DNA from: Enorma sp964624825
GTDB taxonomy: Bacteria > Actinomycetota > Coriobacteriia > Coriobacteriales > Coriobacteriaceae
Direction of reading: 5' to 3'
Length of the DNA: 51,120 nt
Assembly (NCBI GenBank): GCA_964624825.1
Contig: CAZUYD010000015.1
Location: forward strand, 1-51,120
The position numbers and the translations under genes are program-made. A model generated the notes under the pieces. That model saw nothing but the letters and a program-made list of their open reading frames with translations, was not told where the DNA came from and did no database searches. Shown in pieces: positions 1 through 7,191 of the stretch; the first letter of the stretch is position 1; every line of letters starts with the position of its first letter.

Positions 1-77
1 CGCAGCTAATGTCTCGGCACGACGCTCGCCGCAACGTACGAGGCGGCTCGCTCAGCGACGCACGGCCTCGCGGCTAC

Positions 78-99
78 GGCATGCGCAGCTTCGCATGCC
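78..99 (-). terminator. Hairpin just beyond the M20 deacetylase stop codon
   Basis: Perfect 8-bp stem GGCATGCG/CGCATGCC with a 6-nt loop, 12 nt beyond the stop codon of the minus-strand M20 gene. There is no T-run, so it may be a 3'-end stabilising hairpin or a weak terminator. The rest of 1-111 is non-coding and GC-rich, with TCGC words recurring at roughly 20-23 bp. Confidence 0.4.
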
Positions 100-111
100 A
101 GCGCGCGCCGC

Positions 112-1293
112 TCAAGCCATACGTATCAAGCGCTGATACGCCTGGTATCCGCGCACGAGCACGCGCTCATCGAAGTTGAAGGTGCACGCATGGAGCGGAG
201 TGCCCGTCCCTGTTCCCAGCAGCAGGAACAAACCTGGGAGACGCTGTTGATAGAACGAGAAATCCTCAGCGATGAGCAAGGGCTCGGGAACCTCGACTAG
301 ATCGGGCACAGCAGAGGCCGCCGCCGCAAAGAGCGTTCGATCGTTCACCACAGGCGGATAGCCTTCGGAAAACATAAGGTCAAATGTGCAGCCCTCCTCA
401 CCGGCTGCCGTTTGGGCGAGGTCGCGCACCTCGCCCTGGGCGCGCGCGAACAGGGCATCCGAGAATACGCGCAGGCTTCCCTCGACGCGCGCCTCACCCG
501 CCACGGCGTTGCGCACCGTGCCAGCCGTCATGTGGCCAAAGCGCAGCAAGCACGGCTCCTCTTGCTCAAGCTTGCGTGAAAGCCACTTTGAACCCACCAC
601 GAACCGCGCCGCCGCACCGAGGGCATCGCGCCCTTCGCGATACTTGGCGATATGGCTTGAAACCCCATGGAACTCGATGGTCGCTTCGCTTGAGCGCGCC
701 AGCAGCGGCCCTGGGCGCGATGCAAGCTGACCTTCGGGCAGGTCGGGCCACACGTGCATGCCGAAGATGCGCGTCACGTAGAACCGCTCGAACACGCCGC
801 TTTCGCACACGCGCTGGGCACCGCCCGTTGTTTCCTCGGCAGGCTGAAACACGAAGAGCACGTTGTGGGAAAAATCGCTCGCCCGTGCGTCTTGATCGCA
901 CCCGCGCAGCACCCGATGCACCCAGGTCGCCGCAGCGAGCGCCATGGCCATATGGCCGTCGTGACCGCAAGCATGCATGCGCCCCGGATGCTCGCTCGCA
1001 AAGCTGGCACCGCTCGCTTCCTCGATGGGAAGTGCGTCCATATCGGCGCGAATGGCCACCGTCTCCGCGCACCCGAAATCGAAGTAAGCGCACACCGCCC
1101 CGAAGCAAGGTGAGAACACCTCGCAGGAAAGCGGCTCGAGCACGCCGCGCACGTAAGCTATGGTCCGAGGAAGGTCATCGTCAAGCTCGGGGATGCGATG
1201 CAGGTCGCGCCGATAGCGCGTGAGCTCGTCGAGCGCATCCAGAGAAGGCGCGGTCGGCGCTGCGTCTTGGCGATGAGATGATGATTCCGGCAT
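112..1293 (-). CDS. M20 family amidohydrolase, probable N-acetyl-diaminopimelate deacetylase
   Basis: A cytoplasmic zinc-type M20D peptidase/deacetylase of 393 aa, a normal length for the family. Visible motifs are IRADMDALPIEE near residues 81-92, the metal-binding MHACGHDGHM near 106-115 and QPAEETTGGAQ near 150-160, which carries the Glu-Glu pair. The start is placed at 1293 because GGGAG lies just upstream and the conserved region follows; a longer reading to 1647 has no family similarity. It is divergent from lysA-dapA-dapB-dapH, whose DapH is the acetylating type, so N-acetyl-LL-diaminopimelate is the likely substrate (inference from context). Related M20D enzymes remove acyl groups from other amino acids, so hippurate or N-acyl-amino-acid hydrolysis is the main alternative. 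Confidence 0.85.
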   Translation of the reverse strand: MPESSSHRQDAAPTAPSLDALDELTRYRRDLHRIPELDDDLPRTIAYVRGVLEPLSCEVFSPCFGAVCAYFDFGCAETVAIRADMDALPIEEASGASFASEHPGRMHACGHDGHMAMALAAATWVHRVLRGCDQDARASDFSHNVLFVFQPAEETTGGAQRVCESGVFERFYVTRIFGMHVWPDLPEGQLASRPGPLLARSSEATIEFHGVSSHIAKYREGRDALGAAARFVVGSKWLSRKLEQEEPCLLRFGHMTAGTVRNAVAGEARVEGSLRVFSDALFARAQGEVRDLAQTAAGEEGCTFDLMFSEGYPPVVNDRTLFAAAASAVPDLVEVPEPLLIAEDFSFYQQRLPGLFLLLGTGTGTPLHACTFNFDERVLVRGYQAYQRLIRMA

Positions 1294-1502
1294 GGGGTGC
1301 TCCCTCGGTAGGTCGGCTGGCGAATCGGCGGTCGCGGCGTGCGAGCCGCGCAAAACAAGCCCGTCCTTGCATTGTACTGATCTGCCCCATGCGAAGCGCC
1401 GGCTGCATGCTGGCCGTACCGCCGCGCGTAACGAGTTCGTAATGAAACGACAAAACCAAGAAGATGATGTGCCCCGTACACCGCATGTGGTACAGTTGAC
1501 GG

Positions 1503-1646
1503 ACTTGATAGAGGCGCGAACAAGATGAGCCCTGGGCGAGCCGGCAGGCGATGACCCCGCGGCGAGGCGCGTTCGCCGAACGCAGCGGCCGGGCACGGCA
1601 GCTTGCGTGGGCTTGCGTGGAACACGCGTAAGACTGTCTGCAAGCA
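1503..1646 (+). promoter_or_regulatory. Lysine riboswitch (L box) upstream of lysA
   Basis: The segment begins CTTGATAGAGGCGCGAA and ends GCGTAAGACTGTCTGCAAG, matching the conserved ends of L-box RNAs (AGAGGCGCGA at the 5' side, TAAGRCTGTC at the 3' side). CTTG-ATAG can pair with CTGT-CTG-CAAG as P1. GCCGAA (1575-1580) and GCGGCCGGGC lie in the middle, where L boxes have GCCGAA and GGCYGG. A possible -10 element, TACAGT at 1491-1496, would start transcription at about 1503. The gene 30 nt downstream is lysA, as expected for lysine repression. The identification rests on recalled consensus; a covariance-model search was not possible. Confidence 0.8.
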
Positions 1647-1677
1647 TGCAGGAGCGCTATCAGCCAAGGAGTTTGCC

Positions 1678-2909
1678 ATGAAGCGAACGTTCGTCACCAA
1701 AGACCAGCTCGTGAAGCTGGCCGAACACTATCCCACCCCCTTTCATCTCTATGACGAAGCAGGCATTTGCGCCAACATGGAAGCTGTGCGCGACGCCTTT
1801 GCATGGAACCCCGGGTTCCGCGAGTACTTCGCGGTGAAGGCCAATCCCAACCCCGCGCTCATCGCGCTCCTGCGGAAATACGGATGCGGATGCGATTGCT
1901 CGAGCGCCACCGAGCTCATGATCGCGGACGCGCTGAACGTGCCCGGGCACGAGATCATGTTCTCGTCGAACGACACGCCCGCGGCCGATTTTCAGCTCGC
2001 CCGCAAGCTTGGCGCGATCGTGAACTTTGATGACATCAGCCATATTCCGTTCTTCGAAACGGTGACGGGAGCCATCCCTGAGACCGTGAGCTGCCGCTTC
2101 AACCCCGGCGGACTCTTCCGGCTGGCGAACGGCATCATGGACAACCCCGGCGAATCCAAGTACGGCATGACCGAAGCGCAGCTTTTCGAGGCGTTCCGGA
2201 TGCTGCGCGAGCGCGGCGCCCAGACCTTTGGCATCCATGCCTTTCTTGCCTCGAACACCGTCACGAATGAGTACTATCCTGCCCTCGCGCGGATTCTCTT
2301 CGACCTCGCGGTGCGCCTTGAGCGCGAAACGGGCGCGCACGTGGGCTTCGTCAACCTCTCGGGCGGTATTGGAATCGCCTACGAACCCGATGAGCAGCCG
2401 AACGACATCCACGCCATCGGCGAGGGGGTCCGGCAGGCCTACGAGGAGATCCTTGTGCCCGCGGGTATGGACGACGTTGCGATCTATACCGAGCTGGGTC
2501 GCTTTATGCTAGGACCCTACGGTTGCCTGGTAACGCGCGCCATTCATGAGAAGCGCATCTACAAGGACTACATCGGCGTCGATGCGTGCGCCGCCGACCT
2601 CATGCGTCCCGCGATGTACGGCGCGTACCACCACATCACCGTGATGGGACAGGCTGGTGGGCCAGACAAATCCGCAGCCATGCCCGCGCATATCTACGAT
2701 GTGACGGGCGGGCTCTGCGAAAACAATGACAAATTCGCCGTGGATCGCGCGCTGCCCGAGGTAGAGATAGGCGATTTGCTGGTCATCCACGACACCGGCG
2801 CCCACGGCTACTCGATGGGCTACAACTACAACGGTCGGCTGCGCTCGGCGGAAGTGCTGCTCCACGCGAACGGGTCGAGCGAGGTGATCCGCCGTGCGGA
2901 GACACCGGC
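1678..2909 (+). CDS. lysA: Diaminopimelate decarboxylase (3' end lost in assembly gap)
   Basis: PLP enzyme of the alanine racemase-fold III family that decarboxylates meso-diaminopimelate to L-lysine. About 410 residues are readable before the gap. The PLP lysine is in FAVKANPNP (K54); SGGIGI is near 228-233, TELGRFM near 271-277, and the active-site segment GGLCENNDKF near 344-353 provides Cys347-Glu. The start at 1678 follows AAGGAG. The position where most LysA proteins have HIGSQ reads HAFLASNT (188-194 region), which marks a divergent LysA subgroup. The stop codon must lie inside the N-gap, since the visible end (RRAETP) is close to the usual LysA terminus. First gene of the riboswitch-controlled operon. 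Confidence 0.92.
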
Positions 2910-3009
2910 NNNNNNNNNNNNNNNNNNNNNNNNNNNNNNNNNNNNNNNNNNNNNNNNNNNNNNNNNNNNNNNNNNNNNNNNNNNNNNNNNNNNNNNNNNN
3001 NNNNNNNNN
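2910..3009. other. Assembly gap of 100 N
   Basis: One hundred N characters join the end of lysA to the start of dapA. The reading frame happens to stay open across the Ns, which creates a false lysA-dapA fusion; the gap length is probably a placeholder. Confidence 0.99.
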
Positions 3010-3015
3010 AAAGCC

Positions 3016-3906
3016 ATGGACATGCAGCATCTCGAAGGCTCGATCGTCGCACTGGTAACGCCGTTCAAGGAAGATGGCAGCGTGGATTTCGAGGCGCTCG
3101 ACCGTCTCATCTCCTTCCATCTGGAAAACGGCACCGATGCCATCCTCACCCTCGGCACCACGGGCGAGAGCGCGACGATGACCGATGAGGAGGATAACAG
3201 CGTCTGCCGCTTCGTGGTGGAACGCGTCGCCGGGCGCATACCGGTCATCGCCGGTTCCGGGTCGAACTGCACCGCGACTATGCTCGACAAGAGCCTCTCG
3301 TACCAGCATTTGGGAGCCGACGGGCTTCTGCTCATCACGCCGTATTACAACAAGTCCAACGAGGAGGGCATCTACCGGCACTTCACCACCGTGGCCGATG
3401 CCGTGGACATCCCTTGCCTGCTCTACAACATTCCCGGCCGCTGCGGCTGCTCGATCTCGATTGCGAACATGGAGCGTCTCGCCGCGCACCCGCGCATCGT
3501 AGGCGTGAAGGAAGCGAGCGCCAACGTCGCATTCGCCGCACGCATCGCGCACCTCATCTCGGATGACTTCCGCATGTTCTCGGGCGAAGACGGCATCGCG
3601 GTGCCGCTCATGTCGCTCGGCGCGAGCGGCGTCATCTCGGTATGGGCAAACGTGCAGCCTGCCCTCGTGAGCGAGATGATCCATGCCTTCCTGGCAGGTG
3701 ACGTGAAGCGCGCCCGCAATATTCAAGTTGCCGGACAGCCGCTCGTGCAAGCACTGTTTTCCGAGGTCAATCCCATTCCCGTCAAAGAAGCGCTCGCGCA
3801 GATGGGTCTCATAGAGGCGCACTACCGCATGCCGCTCTGCCCCATGGCAGACGACGCGCGAGCGGCGCTCACCACCGCACTGAAGGAGGCGTGTATCATT
3901 GCTTAG
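3016..3906 (+). CDS. dapA: 4-hydroxy-tetrahydrodipicolinate synthase
   Basis: Class I aldolase that condenses pyruvate with aspartate semialdehyde, the first committed step of diaminopimelate synthesis. It has 296 aa, the usual length. The Schiff-base lysine is in VGVKEAS (K165), the catalytic tyrosine in LLYNIPGR (Y137), and the threonine pair in LGTTGES (T48-T49). The start is taken at 3016 (ATG); a second ATG at 3022 is possible because the ribosome-binding site is inside the N-gap. The C-terminal NPIPVKEAL segment is typical. It overlaps dapB by 8 nt. Confidence 0.95.
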   Translation: MDMQHLEGSIVALVTPFKEDGSVDFEALDRLISFHLENGTDAILTLGTTGESATMTDEEDNSVCRFVVERVAGRIPVIAGSGSNCTATMLDKSLSYQHLGADGLLLITPYYNKSNEEGIYRHFTTVADAVDIPCLLYNIPGRCGCSISIANMERLAAHPRIVGVKEASANVAFAARIAHLISDDFRMFSGEDGIAVPLMSLGASGVISVWANVQPALVSEMIHAFLAGDVKRARNIQVAGQPLVQALFSEVNPIPVKEALAQMGLIEAHYRMPLCPMADDARAALTTALKEACIIA

Positions 3907-4672
3907 GCTATGTATCATGGGAACCGGCCGCATGGGCACGCTCGTGCGAACGATCGCCGAGAACATGCTCGACGATGCGGGCGCGCCGCTCTTCCACGTC
4001 GCGGTGCACATCGGCTTTAACTTGGAAGAGCTTGACGAGGCGCCTGCGGCAGACGCGGTCATCGACTTCTCGAACGTCGCCACATTCGATGCCGTCGCAG
4101 CCTATGTGCGGCGATGCGGCGCAGCCCTCGTCTCGGGCACCACGGGCTACACCCCCGAACAGATGGCCGAGCTGCGCGCACTCGGTGCGGAGGCACCGGT
4201 GATGTGGTCTGGAAACTACTCAATCGGCGTGGCCGCGCTCAGGCACCTCGTGGCGTTGGCGACGCGTGAGCTCCCCGGCTTCGATATCGAGATCTGCGAG
4301 ACGCATCACAACCAAAAGGCCGATGCGCCGAGCGGTACGGCGGCCATGCTTCTCGCTGAGGTGCAGCAGGCGAATGCCGCGCTCTCCCCCAGCAATCCCG
4401 ATGACGGGACAGCTGCAGGCTACCGTGTGGTGCACGGTCGCTCCGGCATGGAAGGCGCGCGCGACCCGCGTGAGATCGGCATGCATTCGCTGCGCGGAGG
4501 CACCGTGGCCGGGGTGCACACCGTCTCGTTTTTCGGGCAGGGCGAGGAAGTCTCGCTCACGCACCGTGCCGAGAACCGCGAAATCTTTGCGCGCGGCGCC
4601 CTCGCCGCTGTTCAGAAGCTCGTGTCGCGCGAGGCCGGCTTCTACACCTTCGATGAAATCATGTTCGAGTAA
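3899..4672 (+). CDS. dapB: 4-hydroxy-tetrahydrodipicolinate reductase
   Basis: NAD(P)H-dependent reductase that makes tetrahydrodipicolinate. The nucleotide-binding GTGRMG (8-13), SGTTGY near 79-84 and the catalytic ETHHNQKADAPSGTA (134-148, His136/His137, Lys140) are all visible. The start is a TTG at 3899 inside the end of dapA, chosen because AAGGAGG at 3883-3889 sits 9 nt upstream and because a later ATG (codon 7) would cut off the first beta strand of the Rossmann fold. The protein is 257 aa. The 8-nt overlap suggests translational coupling with dapA. Confidence 0.93.
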   Translation: MLRLCIMGTGRMGTLVRTIAENMLDDAGAPLFHVAVHIGFNLEELDEAPAADAVIDFSNVATFDAVAAYVRRCGAALVSGTTGYTPEQMAELRALGAEAPVMWSGNYSIGVAALRHLVALATRELPGFDIEICETHHNQKADAPSGTAAMLLAEVQQANAALSPSNPDDGTAAGYRVVHGRSGMEGARDPREIGMHSLRGGTVAGVHTVSFFGQGEEVSLTHRAENREIFARGALAAVQKLVSREAGFYTFDEIMFE

Positions 4673-4745
4673 GCTGTCTTGGCATAGCGCTCGTATTTCC
4701 GCCACGCTTTGCCCCACAGAAATCGTCCCATCAGCAAGGAGGCCC

Positions 4746-5474
4746 ATGGACGCCCAAGAGATCATCAACTTCATCGGTTCTGCCCCCAAGAAGACGCCGA
4801 TCAAGCTCACCGTGCGCGAAGCGCCCGGCTCGACCATCGACTGGCAGGCCGGCAGCGGAGCCGGTGCAGCCGAGGCAGTGCGGGTATATGGCACCCCCGA
4901 ATGCCGCTTGGTGTACGGCGACTGGGCAGATCTGAAACCCGTGCTTGAACGCAACGAGCAGGACATCGAGTGCTACGAAGTCGAGAACGATTGCCGCAAC
5001 TCCGCCGTGCCGCTCCTCGACCTTACCGGCATCAACGCGCGCATCGAACCCGGCGCAATCATCCGCGATCGCGTGCAGATCGGCGATAACGCCGTCATCA
5101 TGATGGGCGCGATCATCAACATCGGCGCGGTTATCGGCGAGGGCACCATGATTGATATGGGCGCGGTGCTGGGCGGACGCGCCACCGTGGGCAGGCACTG
5201 CCACGTGGGTGCCGGCACCGTGCTCGCCGGCGTCATCGAACCGGCAAGCGCGACCCCGGTCATCATCGAGGATGACGTCATGATCGGCGCGAACGCCGTG
5301 GTGCTCGAAGGCGTGCATGTGGGCGAGCGCGCCGTGGTGGCCGCAGGCGCCGTAGTGGTCTCGGATGTACCGGCGGGCGCCGTGGTTGCCGGCGTGCCTG
5401 CACGCATCATCAAGCAGCGCGACGAGCGAACCGACAGCAAAACCGGCCTCGAGGACGCGCTGCGCACCCTCTAA
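4746..5474 (+). CDS. dapH: Tetrahydrodipicolinate N-acetyltransferase
   Basis: Left-handed beta-helix acetyltransferase (242 aa) that transfers acetyl from acetyl-CoA to the tetrahydrodipicolinate amine, defining the acetylase branch of diaminopimelate synthesis. The N-terminus MDAQEIINFIG...KKTPIKLTV is the DapH-specific head, unlike succinyl-type DapD. Hexapeptide repeats run from about residue 100 to 215 (for example AVIMMGAIINIGAVIGEG and the following MIDMGAVLGG). The start at 4746 follows AAGGAGG at 4736-4742. It is the last gene of the riboswitch operon, 73 nt after dapB. Some databases call this acetyl version dapD. Confidence 0.93.
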   Translation: MDAQEIINFIGSAPKKTPIKLTVREAPGSTIDWQAGSGAGAAEAVRVYGTPECRLVYGDWADLKPVLERNEQDIECYEVENDCRNSAVPLLDLTGINARIEPGAIIRDRVQIGDNAVIMMGAIINIGAVIGEGTMIDMGAVLGGRATVGRHCHVGAGTVLAGVIEPASATPVIIEDDVMIGANAVVLEGVHVGERAVVAAGAVVVSDVPAGAVVAGVPARIIKQRDERTDSKTGLEDALRTL

Positions 5475-5660
5475 TGCCACCAGACGGCCGGATGGTGTTT
5501 AACATACCACCCGGCTGCGCCATGCCTTGAAGTCTGCTTGGTCCATGATGGCCTTGGGCGCGTCCGGCCATCGATATGGCCACGCCATGTTTATCGCGCG
5601 ACCCTTCTCGATGAAAAAAGAGGGTTCGCCGAGTTTTACACCTGAAATGAGATGCGGTGA

Positions 5661-5834
5661 TGCGCGAACAGAGCGTGCGTGCGCAAGGTGGGTTACGATC
5701 GCACGAAAGCGGATGCGTGCACGCAAGACAGAACGTGCTCGCATGAACCGAGGCGCGTTCGCATGATGCGGGCTGCATCCGCGCGAGACCAATTGCGCCC
5801 GCGTGGGTTACAACGTGCCCGCGCGAAGCAAAGC
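5661..5834. repeat. Degenerate tandem array with exact 20-bp period between convergent genes
   Basis: Six consecutive 13-nt cores fitting GYRYBCGCRYGRR loosely start at 5715, 5735, 5755, 5775, 5795 and 5815, each followed by a 7-nt variable stretch. The cores are GCGTGCACGCAAG, GTGCTCGCATGAA, GCGTTCGCATGAT, GCATCCGCGCGAG, GCGCCCGCGTGGG and GTGCCCGCGCGAA. Less regular related words occur at 5661, 5680 and 5700. The last unit ends one base before the stop codon of the minus-strand aminotransferase. A 20-bp unit is not a multiple of three, so this is not a protein repeat. The rest of 5475-5660 shows nothing recognisable. Confidence 0.75.
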
Positions 5835-5835
5835 G

Positions 5836-6996
5836 CTAGAGATCGGCGGCGGCGATGGCTGCAACGGCGGCACGCAAGCCCTCGGGCGGCAGCACAAGCG
5901 CCATGCGCACGTACCCCTCGCCGGAGGGGCCGAAGCTCGCGCCGGGCGTCACCACCACGCCCGCGCGCTCCATGAGCTCCTCGCAGAAGGCGAACGAGTC
6001 CGTGCGACCGCCGGGCAGCTTCACCCACACGAACATCGAGCCATGCGCGTTCGGCCGCTCCCAGCCGATCGCCTCGAGCCCGTCGCAAAGCACATCGCGG
6101 CGTTCTTGGTACCGCATACGCTGATGCTCAACTTCGTCGAGCGAGCCGGTAAGCGCCGCGATAGCAGCCCTCTGGTTCGGGAAGAACATGCCGAAATCGA
6201 TCTGGCTCCTGAGCTTGGCAAACGCCGCCACCACGTCAGCGCGACCAACTAGAAAACCGATGCGCGCGCCCGTCACGTTGAACGACTTGGAGAGGCTGAA
6301 GAATTCCACGCCCACCTCGAGCGCTCCAGGATACGCCAAGAAGCTCCCGCCGCGCGGACCGTCGTAGACGATGTCCGAGTACGCGTTGTCATGCACGATG
6401 AGCAGGTCGTGCTCACGCGCAAAGGCGATGATTTCCTCATAGAGCTCTGGCGTGCCCGTGCTTCCCACAGGGTTTGCCGGCAGCGAGACGATCATGTACT
6501 TCGCGCGGTCGGCCACCGCCGGGTCGATGCCCGCTACATAGGGCAGAAAATCATGCTCGGCCGTGAGCGGATAGTAGGCGAGCTCGCCATCGGCGATCTT
6601 CACGCCCGCCTCGAACACCGGGTAGCACGGGTCGGGCACCAGCGCGGTGTCGCCGGGATCGAGCAAGGCCAGCCCCAGATGCCCCACGCCTTCCTGGGTG
6701 CCGTTGCAGCTCGCCACCATGTCGGGCGTGATGCCCGCCACGCCAAAGCGGCGCTCGTAGTAGTCGCACACCGCTCGCTTGAGTTCGGGCAGGTCGCCCA
6801 AGCTGTACTTCCATTGCACCGGGTCTGCCGCCGCCTCGCGCAGCGCCTCGACCACATGGTCATACGGGACGAAATCGGGCGTGCCCACCGAAAGGTTATA
6901 GATCGTGCGTCCTTCGGCCTCGAGCTGCAAGCGCTTGACGTTGAGTGCCGAGAAGACCTCCTCGCCAAACCGGTCGAGACGCTTTGAGAACTGCAT
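5836..6996 (-). CDS. Class I/II PLP aminotransferase, probable N-acetyl-LL-diaminopimelate aminotransferase
   Basis: Fold-type I aminotransferase of 386 aa. The PLP lysine is in SLSKSFNVTGARIG (K237); LPANPVG (N175), DNAYSD (D203, Y206) and a C-terminal EGYVRM arginine complete the active site. The start at 6996 is supported by AAAGGA just upstream; a longer frame to 7143 lacks family similarity. DapH and the M20 deacetylase nearby leave exactly this transamination unassigned, so N-acetyl-LL-2-amino-6-oxopimelate is the likely substrate (inference). Related enzymes act on aspartate, alanine or LL-diaminopimelate, and sequence alone does not settle specificity. It is convergent with the dap operon. 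Confidence 0.85.
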   Translation of the reverse strand: MQFSKRLDRFGEEVFSALNVKRLQLEAEGRTIYNLSVGTPDFVPYDHVVEALREAAADPVQWKYSLGDLPELKRAVCDYYERRFGVAGITPDMVASCNGTQEGVGHLGLALLDPGDTALVPDPCYPVFEAGVKIADGELAYYPLTAEHDFLPYVAGIDPAVADRAKYMIVSLPANPVGSTGTPELYEEIIAFAREHDLLIVHDNAYSDIVYDGPRGGSFLAYPGALEVGVEFFSLSKSFNVTGARIGFLVGRADVVAAFAKLRSQIDFGMFFPNQRAAIAALTGSLDEVEHQRMRYQERRDVLCDGLEAIGWERPNAHGSMFVWVKLPGGRTDSFAFCEELMERAGVVVTPGASFGPSGEGYVRMALVLPPEGLRAAVAAIAAADL

Positions 6997-7159
6997 GGCA
7001 AATCCTTTCAATGCAACATATAGGGACATGCGGGGTGAATTCGCATTGCTCGCTGAATGCACGACGCGGCTCTTCCTCTTATCGGAGCAGCGCACCGACA
7101 CGCTGCACCGCCGCAGGGTCAAGACCCGCACCGCATCAATCACATCACGTCAGGCGTCA

Positions 7160-7191
7160 TGTCGCGTCAACCGTGTGTCGCGTCAACCGTG
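7160..7191. repeat. 16-bp tandem duplication across the nadE stop codon
   Basis: The unit TGTCGCGTCAACCGTG occurs twice in direct succession, followed by a partial third copy. The nadE stop codon (7167-7169) lies in the first copy, so the duplication changes the last residues of NadE (ending HTVDATHG). The remaining 6997-7159 holds only a short GGGTC/GACCC hairpin and nothing else recognised. Confidence 0.8.

Noticed and set aside
112..1223. Overlapping plus-strand frames opposite the M20 gene
   Set aside because: Arg/Ala-rich composition without domains, fully opposite a well-supported gene.
1603..3906. Single long frame suggesting a LysA-DapA fusion
   Set aside because: The frame stays open only because Ns do not encode stops. 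Both halves have complete family ends, and the gap length is a placeholder.
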